Shown piece by piece: positions 22,089 through 33,379 of a DNA stretch of 64,000 nucleotides. The stretch lies in contig WTXI01000101.1 of NCBI GenBank assembly GCA_022376515.1, forward strand, positions 1 through 64,000, written 5' to 3'. How positions within the stretch are numbered: position 1 is the first letter of the stretch; each line of letters opens with the position of its first letter. The position numbers and the translations under genes are program-made. A model generated the notes under the pieces. That model was not told the origin of the DNA. It saw only the letters and a program-made list of their open reading frames with translations, and did not search any database. This DNA comes from Lactifluus volemus (lineage: Eukaryota > Basidiomycota > Agaricomycetes > Russulales > Russulaceae).

Positions 22089-24242
22089 TCAAGGCAACGC
22101 ATTTACTTGAATTAATTCTTCCGCAACTTTATCTCTCGGAGTGATAGAACATCGAAATACCTCTGGATGCCTGAGGTGGATAGACTATCAGTTTCAAATG
22201 ACGCTTCCGTGAGATGGCCCGACTTACATGACGATACCACCGGGGAGATCTGGTGAAACGTTGACAGGGATTTCGTGTCCATTCTCATCCCGCGCCTTCG
22301 TGACATCAAACACGGACAGCACAGACGAGACAACGATAAAGAGCGTCGCATCCACAAAGTGACGCCCAGGGCAAATCCTTTTGCCAGCACCATATGCCAA
22401 CGAAATCACGGGGTCATCTCGGAGGCTCCCATCTTTATTGAGAAAACGTTCAGGGTTGAACACCTCGGGATCAGAGTAGATCTCTGGATCGTGAAGGATT
22501 GCCCTGCGATCTCTTAGATCGGCGCTGGAAACATGGGGTGCCAACTCACCACGTGTTAACTATTATTGTGCAGCCTTTTCAGTTAAATCAAAATATTCAA
22601 CGGTAAGTTACAAGTTAGAACAATGGCGAAGACACAGGCCTTTCGGAATGAAGAAGCCTCTGTAGATGTCATCCTCGCTTGGTGCATGAGGAACGGCTTA
22701 AAGCATAGTTGTAGTACCCAGATTCGAGCTCAAAAAGCAGAAGGACCGCACCCAAGGGTGTCACCATCTGCCATCTCAACAACTCCTTACACAACGCGTC
22801 GATATACCGAAGATGGGGCCTGTCGTCGAACGTTGGCAGTCGATCCCCTGCGAGGACAAAGTCGAGTTCGGCTTGTGCTCTCTTTTGCACATCCGGATAA
22901 AGAGTGAGGGCAAGGAAGAGAGAGGCCATTGATGATACGGTCTTGGATCGGACGTCAGCAAAACGTCGAAGGGGCAACGAGAACACGGACGGAGTCTGCA
23001 CCAGCTGACAAAGGTCATTGAAGTGGGTGCCATGAAGGTCGATTCGGATTTGGAAACTCACCTGCCAATATCGACCCCAGCGCCTGCTTGATAAGCTCTT
23101 CTTTCTTTTGATGTTCTGGAGCAGCCAGATTCTCTATTTCCTGAAGATATTCACTGGCTAGGGATGGCACTGCAGTACCTTGAAGCTATCCTCGCATCAG
23201 TCAACATCGCGTAGAATCTCGTAACTGCAATCACTACAAACCATGGCATTCTTCACAAAGGCAATGGACGTATCCTTTATCTCCTTGCTCCGCTCCTTAC
23301 CTGACTGCGCCAGTGGTTTGTAGCTAAACCATGGGACCCACGAAGGGATGTGTCGCACTGAAGAGATTTGTGAGCATGCGTGCATAGACATTTTTATATG
23401 AGAGAACGTACAGAATGGAAGATAATTTATCATCGCCCCCCCAGGTATGACGAACCGTGAAAAGTCCTCGGTGGCTTGAGTGGGTGCTTCAATCATATCA
23501 TTAATTATCTTCAAGTCATACCCATATGTGAGGGACGTAATAAGTCTTCCTTGAAGACTGCACAGTCGTTAATGGGAGGTACCACCGAACGAATACAGAA
23601 AACTGACAATTTGGTATGGCGACGGAAATTCTCTGGGGTCGCAAGGAGTTTTGCAAGGAAGCCGTGCGTCTCTCCTTCCATTATATGCCGATATGACATC
23701 ATTGCACCAGACCGGAGACTATGATCCAATAACCTTCGTCCCTCCCGCCAATTTGCATTGTTCTTGCAAAGGGTTAAGACCCAACCGATATCCTGTCTAT
23801 GGTTCGAGTCAACTTTGAACGATGGTGAAAAGCACTGTTAAAGCGCACATTTCCATGACGGGTAACCTAGGCCGATCTGCGTAAACGTCGCCACGCAATT
23901 CGAGTAGGTCCTTGACCGCAGATAGCGAGTTGAGCACCACGATGATATGCCCGAAAATTCGAATGGAGAACACATCGCCTGTTTATACAAGTGTAAGTAT
24001 CGACGGAAGGGTGTCACTGGCGCGAGTATATGATCCACACCGTATAGCTTTGATAAATCTGCGTACTTGGCCCAAGGTGACTCCTTTGGAATATCGAGCA
24101 GATTACCTATTATTGGAAAGGGTGGTGGGCCTGGGGGATAAGGAAGTCCTCTGCGTCTCCTGTGATCGCGGAAGGTAACGAGTAGGTAAAAAAATAATGT
24201 GGTCGCGAGGAGGTCGATAACGGCGATAGGAGGGAACTTCAT
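22089..24242 (-). CDS. Cytochrome P450 (P450-3)
   Basis: A microsomal P450 of the same subfamily as P450-4, -5 and -6. The start at 24242 opens the anchor MKFPPIAVIDLLATTLFFYL and the hinge GLPYPPGPPPFPIIGNLL. Later exons give RHIPSWVPWFSYKPLAQ, the I-helix AGADS (the family Thr is Ser here), KELLRWQM, FNPERF and the heme loop AYGAGKRICPG (22365-22397). The last exon follows a GTAAGTC donor and encodes HPEVFRCSITPRDKVAEEL, ending at 22089. About nine exons join in frame. The Thr-to-Ser change in the oxygen-activation motif is conservative but is unique among the six genes here. It is divergent from P450-4 across a spacer of about 970 bp that may act as a shared promoter. Confidence 0.85.
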
Positions 24243-25212
24243 GAGAGAGCCACTCCTGACGACTCTCATAGAGGTCTCATATAGCCAAATCCCAGCCGCA
24301 TGTCTCCGCAATCAAACCCAGACGCGGGATTCTCAGCGAGAAGAATGATGCTCCATGCCGTGATTGGTGGTACGTCTACCCGAAAGCACTTGAACTTTGT
24401 GGGTCTAGACCGAGCGCTCGAGGTCATCACTGGCAGCGAAAATGTCAATCCATCATTTCATGTCCAGGAGGTTTCTCTCTCTGGCACGAGCAGGTCACGG
24501 TGGCACCGAAGGAGTAGAGTAAAAGAGTGGACCGAAAGGTAGGAGATAGTAAGGACATGGCATAATAGGTGTAAAAGAACTTGTTTTCGCTCTCAGAACC
24601 AATTCGAGGGTAGGACAACCCGATCTTTGTGACCCCTTATATCGACTCTACCAGCACCGCGATGCCTATATACCGTGCTTAAGGGAGAAAATTATCACAA
24701 ACTACAGAGTTTTTATTACCGGAGTCCCATTAATCCCCCGGGCATACAGTAATGAAAGTAACCGGTGTCTGATGGTGGAGTACGGTACAATGGCCAAAGT
24801 TATTTCGGGGCGTAAACATTTGGAGCAGAACCCAGAAACATGAACGTCATCGGCCTTCCCTTAGTCCCCGGTTACGAACATCGAAAATATATATTCGCTG
24901 TCCCGATACGAAAGTCCCACTTTGATAACAAAGAGATGAGTAAGCGTTCCTGATGAAAGAGCAATAGTAACAAAACAGAGAGATTGAAAATACTCAAGAG
25001 GTGACTGAGACGTGGAATTTTCGTGGCTCCGATCTCCGCGGGGGTCGGCCCGTGCATTGCCACTCCGCCCCTACATTCGTACCTGTGGCTGAGGCGTACT
25101 GTCAAAATAGCGGCAATAGAGCTCTCGATGCCAGCCCCACCAAAAAAACAATGACTCTTTTTGTTTATAAATGCTGATTTGGCTTGTGCAAGTTGCAGTT
25201 AGTGACCCTGTC
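24243..25212. promoter_or_regulatory. Divergent spacer between P450-3 and P450-4
   Basis: About 970 bp between two divergent P450 starts, with no coding signal. A TATAAAT lies at 25166-25172, 41 nt before the P450-4 start. A weaker tatatg-like element lies about 35 nt upstream of P450-3. Shared control of the two genes is an inference. Confidence 0.5.
25166..25172 (+). promoter_or_regulatory. TATA box of P450-4
   Basis: TATAAAT 41 nt upstream of the start codon. P450-5 and P450-6 have the same heptamer at similar distances (50 nt). Confidence 0.55.
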
Positions 25213-27354
25213 ATGCAGCTCATACAAGCTTGCATTACCGCTTTCCTAGCTTCGATATGTTTCTATCTACTTATCACCTTCCGTGATCACAAAAGACGCA
25301 GAGGACTTCCTTATCCCCCTGGTCCACCCTCATATCCAGCAATAGGTAATCTGCTCGATGTCCCAAAGGAGTCACCTTGGGCTAAATATGCCGACATATC
25401 CAAGAAATACGGTAGGGACCCACATCCTCAAATGATACCTTTTCGCTTATGCCCGGACCGTTAGGCGATGTGTTTTGTATTCGAGTTTTCGGACAAGTCA
25501 TTGTGGTATTAAACTCACTATCTGCGATCAAGGATCTACTCGAGAAGCGTGGCGAAATTTACGCAGATCGGCCTTCGCTTCCGATCGTGGAGATGTGTGT
25601 GGTCTTATATCCCAACCCCCACCTTCGAGTTAACCCGAACCGCAGACTAGAAATGGATTGGATCTTACCCCTTTCAAATATGAGTGGATCTGTGCGCGAG
25701 GGACGAAGGTTATTGGACCGTAGCCTTCGTGCCGCCTCGTATCGGCATATGGTACAAGAGAAGACGCACACGTTTCTTGAAAAACTCCTCGCAAGTCCAG
25801 AGGACTTCCGTCATCATATAGAACAGTCAGTTCTCTACTTTTGTTCGATTGTAAAAGTAACGAATACCGTGCAGTCTTCAAGGAAGACTAGTCATGTCCC
25901 TCACATATGGGTATGATTTGAAGGATGAGGACGATATGATTGCGGCGCCAATGCAAGCCATCGAGATTTTGTCACGGGTCGTCTTACCAGGGGCAGTGCT
26001 GGTTAATTATATCCCATTCTGTACGTTCCTTCCTGTTACCCAGTGCGTGCATGTACACTCAAAGATATGCTCAGTACGATACATTCCTTCTTGGGTCCCA
26101 TGGTTTAGCTACGAACCACTGGCGCAGATAGGTAAGAAGCTGAGTAAGAGGATAATGAATGAGCCCATAGATTTTGTGAAGAATGCTATGGTCTGTAGTG
26201 ACTACGTTTTTGAGTTTATGATGATTCATGTTCACCGGCACGACTACAGCATCACGGTAATGCGGTGCCGTCTCTGGCAAACAGCAATCTTCATGAAATT
26301 GAGAATCTGGCTTCTCCAGAACGTCAGATGAAGGAAGAGATCATTAAGCGGACTTTAGGCTCGATGTTTTTAGGTGTGTCATTACAAATTCAGGCCCCAA
26401 TACGCTTTAAGAAGCCCTTTGTCAGGTGGCATAGATACGGTGCACACTCTCATCGTTCCTACAGCCTTTCTACTGACCACCAAACAAAGACCGTATCCTC
26501 AATTACCTCTCTCTTCCTTGCGCTCGTCCTTTATCCAGATGTGCAAAAGAGAGCACAAGCAGAACTTGACTCCGTTCTTGCACGAGATAGGCTGCCAACT
26601 TTCGAGGATAGGCCGCGTCTTCCGTATATCAATGCCTTGTGTAAGGAATTGCTGAGGTGGCAGATGGTGGCACCTATAGGTGCGACCTTCCCTCTAGATT
26701 GAGCAACTCGACTCAGTGCTCTGACTGACTAACAAGGTGTCCCTCATGCGTCAAGAGAGGACGACGTCTACAGAAACTTCTTCATTCCGAAAGGTCTGTC
26801 TCTCAGCTATTTGGAAACTCATCGTCTAACATTTTTTACCTAACAGGTTCTTTTGTAATAGCGAATGCATGGTGCGACTCTGAGGACTTCTCCATCATCT
26901 TTCTGGAGTCCATTATCAATGATGATATCTCAGGGCGATTCTTCACGATCCAGAGATCTTCCCAGATCCAGAAGTGTTGAAACCTGAACGTTTTCTCGAC
27001 CAAGATGGGAACCTCAAAGACGACCCGACAATGTCCCTGGCATTCGGTGCTGGAAAACGAATCTGTCCCGGACGTCACTTTGCCGACGCGACGCTCTTCA
27101 TGGTGGCCTCGTCTGTGCTGTCCTTATTCAATATCACGAAGGCCAAGGATGCGAATGGTCGCGAAATCCCTGTCAATGTTGCGGTGTCTGTACGCAGCGA
27201 AATCGTCGTGTAAGTTGAAACTCAGCTCATGCCTAGGAAACGTTCATCGAGCTGAGAGCTGGATCCCTCAAGACACCCGGGGAAATTCGAGTGTTCTATC
27301 AATCCGAGAGATCAACTTGCGGAAGGTTTAATTGTGGCGAATACATTCTCCTAG
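25213..27354 (+). CDS. Cytochrome P450 (P450-4)
   Basis: Close paralogue of P450-3, -5 and -6. I chose the Met at 25213 because its distance to the anchor and hinge matches the paralogues; an upstream in-frame Met at 25171 would add 14 residues and overlaps the TATA box. Visible parts in order: anchor MQLIQACITAFLASICFYLL, hinge GLPYPPGPPSYPAIGNLL, RYIPSWVPWFSYEPLAQ, I-helix GGIDT, KELLRWQM, LKPERF, heme loop FGAGKRICPG (27043-27072), and last exon HPGKFECSINPRDQLAEGL ending at 27354. All exon joins checked by eye keep the frame, giving about 500 residues. The substrate is unknown. It is convergent with the C2-DUF6741 copy A downstream. Confidence 0.85.
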
Positions 27355-27669
27355 TATTTTGCATGGGCAAACTCGCTGACTCGGTGTAAGTTGAAACGCG
27401 AGGCAAGTCAACCGTGTATGCTTATCATTGATGCCTTTCCAGCAGGATATCCTATTGCCGATGGTCTGGGTCGGCGGGTCATGACGTACAGTGTTACAAG
27501 GGGTGGGGTCGTGAAAAAAAGGGTTTTTTTTGTATAAATACAACAGGAGACGATTTTCGGTGTGTGGGGGGAATGAATGGATGGTGGCAAGGGAGCGATT
27601 AACACCGAAGAAAGAGCGTGTGGCGAATGATCATCATCAAAAATAAAGCATGGGAAATAACTTAGAGCA
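27355..27669. other. Convergent spacer, partly shared with 45.3 kb
   Basis: No gene. From about 27560 onward (tgtgtgggggg) it matches 45328-45433, the 3' flank of the second C2-DUF6741 gene. That is the point where a P450 tail was joined at 45.3 kb. Confidence 0.5.
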
Positions 27670-29314
27670 TTACAATTGATGAGTCGAGAGCACAGGAATC
27701 CATGGACCTCCTCCAGACAATGCACCACAACGCGATCCAAATGAAGGGCGATGGCGTTTTGCTGTGACAGGCCAATAAGCGGATATAGGGACTATGTAAA
27801 TATGGGATCATTTACATCCATGAAGTGCACGATCGCTCTTGCGACGCGACGCACAAGGCGTTGAAGGTTGACGGTACCGTCGATTTCGCTACTCACGGGG
27901 ATCTCGTAAATAAGCGAGGGATATCCAGTCCACTGATAACCCGTCGATGAAACCACACATCAGCAAAAATGCAACAACGGGAACAATAGAGACGAAGAAA
28001 CGCACCCGAACTTTGAGTGTCAGAGGGTTACACATGTCCACAATATCGCGAATCGCATACCGATGGCTGCACGATAGGCGTACCCAATTCATAGCCTCGG
28101 TGAGCGAGATACCGTCACGATGTCTACCCAAAGGGCGGAACTTGATGGTGAGGAAGGGATACCGATCGGACATGGACACTGCGAGTCCGAAACCAGGACC
28201 GAAGCTCGATGCACGGCGCGCCCCCCTACCGCTGTACCAGGATGGGAACAGGGTCATCGGAAGAGCGGAAGGCAGCAGCGGGGGTGGACCGTAACCGAGA
28301 CCGCCGGTGCTGAAAGCGTGACCGCGGGCGCCAAAACCACCATACGGCCGAAAACAGCTGTAGAGCGGCGAGTTGTAGTACGAATCAGGGTTGGCTGTAC
28401 GACTCGGAGGGGGAGGGACGCCGGTCGGATTATTATCGTATCCTGAGGGCTCTGGGGGGAGGTATACTGCTCACGATTTCCCATCCCGCTCCCCACCACT
28501 GGTTGCACAGGAGGAGTATCACTCTCACTGGGGAGGTCACTTGTCCGGAGTAAAGGCGATGGAGTGGCAGCTGCCATGGATTGCATGGTTTCACTGTTTC
28601 GTTGGACAGCAGGATGGGTAGCCTCTCCTTCAGCAGCGGGGTTATCGAGACCGGCCGTTGTGGGGCTCGGGGTGTTGACTGCCGCATTCAGAGAGGAATC
28701 CCTGTTCGCTGACTCGGTGATCGTTAAGAAGAGTGTGGTTGCCTCTGTCGAACGTCTGCCATTGCTGCCGAAAACTATATCTGTTTCTACATGTAGGATT
28801 CTCAGTTAGACGCATGGGTAAGAATCCTTTAAAGACGAACCATGTTGGGGTTCACAGGCTATCTCCTGTCTTCCAACAAGGATATCTCGCACGGCCAATT
28901 TCACGTAAAGAGATATAGTGATCTGAGAACGTGGTTCGACGAGGCTGCAAAAGACTCAGCTGCAAATAGAACTAGATATACGAAATTTCCTACAAGTCGA
29001 TGTTCTCGTTCCATTCCACGCGTTGGGCTACGCTCCGCACAGATCGTGTCTTCCACGTTCTCCCCCCGTCCGTCACAGTAGCATAAAATCGATTGCTCTG
29101 GGCCGTGAGAGGGGGAAGGATGTGTACTCTGAGAACTGACAAGGAGAAGAGAATTAGTATTTATCAGAACATGGTGATAAGACACATACTAGTGACTTGG
29201 AGTGGGAAAGAGCTTGGTTGCGTTTCGCTGACCTGAGTAGATTTGACGTGACTCGGGCTGAATTAATAATTAACAGAGCGGGACATCGGCATGAGAGGAA
29301 TTGGCGTACGACAT
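27670..29314 (-). pseudogene. C2-DUF6741 protein, frameshifted copy A
   Basis: Paralogue of the intact gene at 45434-47139. It starts with the same 5-nt coding exon (ATGTC) and phase-2 intron, then PSHVKSTQVSETQPSSF, the C2-like part (RFYATVTDGGRTWKTRS, RVEWNENIDF) and the linker. In the codons for YTSPPEPS it has six C instead of seven (28454-28459), which shifts the frame before the DUF6741-type domain. Downstream the original frame is still readable (LTIKFRPLGRHRDGISLTEA, HRYAIRDIVDM). The last exon lacks 10 nt in the codons for QPGLW. A sequencing slip could explain the first defect but not both. I treat it as a recent pseudogene. Confidence 0.7.
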
Positions 29315-30420
29315 CTAGCTAATAGAGTTACAAGCGGGGCCATTTCACTTTTCGGAGATATCCGGCCGCGCTGAGGAAGGCCTGAACTCTATTGTGCCCG
29401 CAACTCAAACTAGATGGACACATCCCCATGCACATTCCAACCTATAACTCCTCTTGAGCACATAAGTTACCATTAACTCTAACACTTCATTTGGTATAGG
29501 CTGTGCCTTCATAGACCCAGCACTATCTGGACAGGCTGCAGGCAGACATGAGACACGCGTTGATCTCTCAAAGTCTGGGTATGGATCAAATTGGGCTACT
29601 AGTCATAATTCCTCTTGAGCACATGTTATTATTTGGTTAGCCTATCTAACCTGGGCCGCGGACCTTTGAGTAAAAAGTACAATACCGAGACATCGCCATA
29701 TAAGCACTACAATAGTACAATCAAAGGGCTGCCGAAAGTGGGAAACTCATAAACAGCCGGAGGTGATCAAAATAACAGAGCGTCTTGTCGTGATGAACTA
29801 GAGAACTAGCACTTTCCCAGTGGTCCTTGTCTGCGCCATCTCACGCTCAGCGCTACTAGTAGCGGTGAAAGATTTCCGCCCAAAAGGAAAACGAGCTTTA
29901 AACACATATAGTACTCCCTGAGGACATCCACAGTCACCTTTTCATTGTCTTTGGCGTTAACCTGGGATTGTTGGGTCAGTCTTAGTAGATACAGTATATG
30001 CTGTTGTGGCGCGGAAGGCGCCAGCCTGCCAGTACGCCTATATTAATGCGTCGCTGGTCAATCTTCAATCCAGGAATGTTGCAGGACAGACAGAGAACAT
30101 CGTCATAAACATTGGCTATGGCGAATAGAACGCGAAACGTGGCGTCGTATCCTCAGTGTGAGCAAGATCGAATCAGTACATGGAAGCGACTCGGACTTGT
30201 TACGCCGGGGGACGCCGGCCGAGCTATGACGTTACTCGGCTGTGTTCTCGTTCATTCGTTACACGCGACAGAGCAAAAGGACCGAGGTCCTCTTCAACTG
30301 AATGTGGGTATTAGTGATCGGTTTAAAAAGGTCAGTCTCGACGTACCCAGCTAGTACTCACTGCGCAGCCTCGGACAACTATTCAGCCACACGCATACAA
30401 GTATATACACGCCCATAACG
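29315..30420. other. Mosaic intergenic stretch
   Basis: It holds the receptor fragment at 29505, a short version of the dispersed repeat R (29637-29819), and from about 29820 the upstream block shared with the other NTF2-like genes. The block at 30290-30350 gives the intact LINE and LTR target sites. Confidence 0.55.
29505..29606 (+). pseudogene. 100-bp fragment of a STAND receptor C-terminus
   Basis: The stretch encodes CLHRPSTIW followed by a broken AGRHETR, matching the C-terminal cap of both receptors (CLHRPSTVWIAGEHETRL). It stands alone in the flank of the C2-DUF6741 copy A. It is too short to be functional. Confidence 0.65.
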
Positions 30421-30962
30421 ATGGAAGCTACATTCCAAGTTCCCAAGAACCCTTCTCCACAGGTCAAGACGATCCTGCACTACCTCGACCTCGTCAAAGT
30501 TTTTGATCTTGACGGACTCGATAAACTCTTCGCGGATGATTTCGTCCAGTCGACGCGACCCTTGTCTCTCAACGTGCCCTCAAGGACGAAAGAAGAGGAC
30601 CTGGCTTTCCTGAAGGGCTTATCAGTGACAATGAAAGGGAGGCACCTTGAGGTGATCCCATTTTCTTGTGGTCGGTCAGCTCGCACATGATGCGTTTCGG
30701 ATAGATTACATTCTATGACGTTGTGGAGTCTCCTCCTGGAAAGGTCTGGGTTCATGTACGTGAGACCTATGATGTTGTGTTTCGAACGCTGACGCGGTCC
30801 CTGAAGGTCGCTCTGCATGGTGAACCGCCGAAAGGCAAGGCGTTCACTATCGAATGCATTTACATGTTCACCCTGATTGAGCACTTGGGCGTCCACAAGG
30901 TCAAGGGTGTTATCGACTTTTTAGACTCTCGCGCTTTCATCGAGATGAACGAGGGCAACTGA
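30421..30962 (+). CDS. NTF2/SnoaL-like small protein, copy 3
   Basis: Paralogue of the gene at 18433 without inserted elements upstream. Exon 1 starts MEATFQVPKNPSPQVKTIL. A GTGATC donor after the codons for GRHLE and an acceptor before ATTACATTC give exon 2 (ITFYDVVESPPGKVWVHV). A GTACGT donor and a ctgaag acceptor give exon 3 (VALHGEPPKGKAFTIECIYM to FIEMNEGN). About 150 residues, one NTF2-like domain, no signal peptide. The second intron is about 10 nt shorter than in copy 2. The ligand or reaction is unknown. It is convergent with the truncated PUS9 copy. Confidence 0.75.
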
Positions 30963-31126
30963 GGGAATGAAAGTGTGATGCATTTATGCTCCAATGTCTC
31001 CGTTGTTGGGTAGCCTCGTCGACAGTATCTGCCACGACAAATGTATGTGTGGGTTCTTATCACGTGATTGAGCATGGGCGATCACTTATCATAGTAAGGT
31101 AGCAATGAAGGTCCTTGACCACTCGT

Positions 31127-32127
31127 TCAAGGACCGCGCTCCCACTCCCACCCCTCATCAGCCCACGCTGGCATTTCCGTCTCAAAAACGCCCAGACTTG
31201 TGGTATACCGCAGCGCGTGCAAGAATATATACAGTCGCTCAGGCGGCGGATCCGGATGCAGCGGCAGATAACATTCGCTGCAGTACAACGCGCCGTCGTT
31301 CTCCTCTTGCACAGCAATTTGTGCCGCCGCTTGCTTCGCTCGTCCGCTCTCCGTCGGCGCGTCGGGCGGAGGTGTGACTCGTACGAATGGATTTTCCGCA
31401 GACGGAGAGGTGGCGTCCAGGATCGCGAGGGTCTCTTCTTCCGTGAGTGGAGGAGCCGTCTCGAGTTGCTGCTGCTCGTCCGGAGGCGTGTCCGTGGCGA
31501 GGCCCTCGGTTTCGGGCCACGCAGGTCCACCTCGCTTTCGCCGATTCTGGGGAGGCAATTTCTGTGTGGGCATGCCTTTCGGATGCAGTCGGCCCTTTGC
31601 CTTGAACACGACATCGTGCCACCGGGACCAGTCTTCGTTCTCATCCTTTTACGGAGAATTCAATTTCGTATCAGTACGGAGTTTGTCATGGCTTTTGATG
31701 AAATCTGCTGGCAACACCTACTTTCATATTCCGTAAACGGGTGATGATGCCCACAGCTTCCGCGGACAGCGGTACCGGTGATCCCATCCCAATGTCGTGC
31801 CTGGTCTCACGTGGGAGTAATTGTGGCGCCGTCGCGGCGTCAGAAATGGGTGGTTTTATTGAGTCGACGCGCGTTGAATCAGCGGTGTCTGTTCCGGCCA
31901 GCTGTGCGGGTGCGATTGGTGGCGCATGTTCCTCCGATGGCGTCGTATCAATACCACCCTTCCCGAGGTTTGGTCCCTGCATACAGTCAGGTCAGGCAAG
32001 TTTGGATCGGGAGAATAACACACCCAAATTTTTGTCTCCGAGTAGACGGGGTCATTAGCAATTGGATAGCCTAGAAATTGGAAGTGGACGCGAATTTGAT
32101 GAGCTGGGATGCACTCAAGTCGGAAGA
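31127..32127 (-). pseudogene. PUS9-like C-terminal half, truncated copy
   Basis: It matches the 3' half of the gene at 19146-21233: the [20 protein letters not shown] exon, the proline-rich part and the Cys-motif exon. The match stops at about 32127. The catalytic Asp exon and the N-terminal half are missing, so it cannot be an active synthase. At the break the sequence continues as a piece of the condensin gene in the opposite orientation. The remaining exons are open, which suggests a young duplication. Confidence 0.8.
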
Positions 32128-32225
32128 GGTTCCTAGAGTGGCTCCGCGAGCAGTCCTGAAACAGATTAGCTTGCTGCTCTCGCACTTGTACTCAGAGGTG
32201 CATTCGGTCTTCCAGAACACAAAAG
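32128..32225 (+). pseudogene. Condensin subunit 1 fragment
   Basis: About 100 bp encode [19 protein letters not shown], the same stretch as [19 protein letters not shown] in the condensin pseudogene near 35200, in inverted orientation. It is joined to the truncated PUS9 copy at the shared word gaggttcct. Not functional. Confidence 0.75.
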
Positions 32226-32442
32226 AGAACAAGGGTACACACGGCCGGCAGAGGATGAAGACTGCATCGCAGGCGGTAGTTGAAGACGTGCACAAAATAG
32301 ATTAGTGCCTATCGGCACCTCCGGCCCGTCAATGCACCTAACTTGCGACCGGAACCCCGGCCCGTGGTGCCCCTAGCATGCTTTCACGATTTCCCCCGGC
32401 CACTACCTTGCTTATGCTTAACACAGGGACGTGGTATTCACT

Positions 32443-33190
32443 CTACTTTCCTCCATCCTCACAGACCCTTCCGCGGGAGGTCTCAACATGATCGCTACAA
32501 ACTGTAGGATATCACGTTAGTAGCATCCATCCATCCAGTGCTTCTTGGAAAGGCTACAGTACCTGCCCACTGACTTTGATCTGCGTTCCGGGTCACGAAA
32601 CTAAAGCCGAAGTGATTGATCGCATCCTCCTTGGGGGAGCCTGAGTCTACAGTACAGCAATACATATCATGAACATACACATCATGCGTGGTCGCGCCAC
32701 GCCCAGTCTCACGCGGAACTGCGCCAAGGGCTGGCCCCAGTTTTATGTTGGTCCCGCGGGGTGTTGCTTACAGGTAATGCGGTTTTCGATCGTGGTTGTC
32801 CATATGGGAACAAACCCACCACCACACTACAGCATCGCATCGCGTCGTTCGAACGACAAGTGATTCGACCATTCCGTGCTGTACGTTGCCAGTATGTGGG
32901 GACGTCAATGGGAATTTCGAACGAAACATGATGGTCTCGATGTGTGGCTCAGTCATATCTTCTAGCTTGAAGGTGACCCCATCCATCTGAACTGTGTACA
33001 GTAAGAGCTTGTCCAGTCACCCCCGGTGAATGTCTCCATCCAGGGCCGTGATATGCCTTCCCACTTTGTCCGGTACTGTAGTAGATATAGATCTCCCGGC
33101 CACACCCACACAGTTATGGCGGCGCCTGCCGGTGATGTCCGCAACTGCTATGAGAATCACAGAAACCATGATATGGCCAAGCATATTCAA
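32443..33190 (-). CDS. Unrecognised small multi-exon protein
   Basis: I do not recognise the family. Coding-like parts on the minus strand: a possible start MLGHIMVSVILIAVADITG near 33180, an exon with MDGVTFKLEDMTEPHIET and VVWWWVCSHMDNHDRKPHYL (32768-32990), then SGSPKEDAINHFGFSFVTRN and a last exon ending VCEDGGK at 32443. The final intron is convincing (61 nt, GTACTG, branch CTAAC, TACAG). The junction between the first two parts would need a 29-nt intron, which is too short, so the 5' model is uncertain. The start has a hydrophobic, secretion-like character. It could equally be a relic. Confidence 0.3.
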
Positions 33191-33379
33191 GTGATTCGCG
33201 GAGCAAAAGCCGATTTTATGAGGTGCAGAACGGGAGGCTGCGGTATGCAGTGTCCACCCGTGATCATCGAAATTTTACGACTTGTTCCGAGTCACACTTT
33301 GCCAGTTCATAGCTTATTATTAATAATAATCACCTTTTAACTTGTGGTGATTTCACATAACACAACCAACCCTTGCAGT

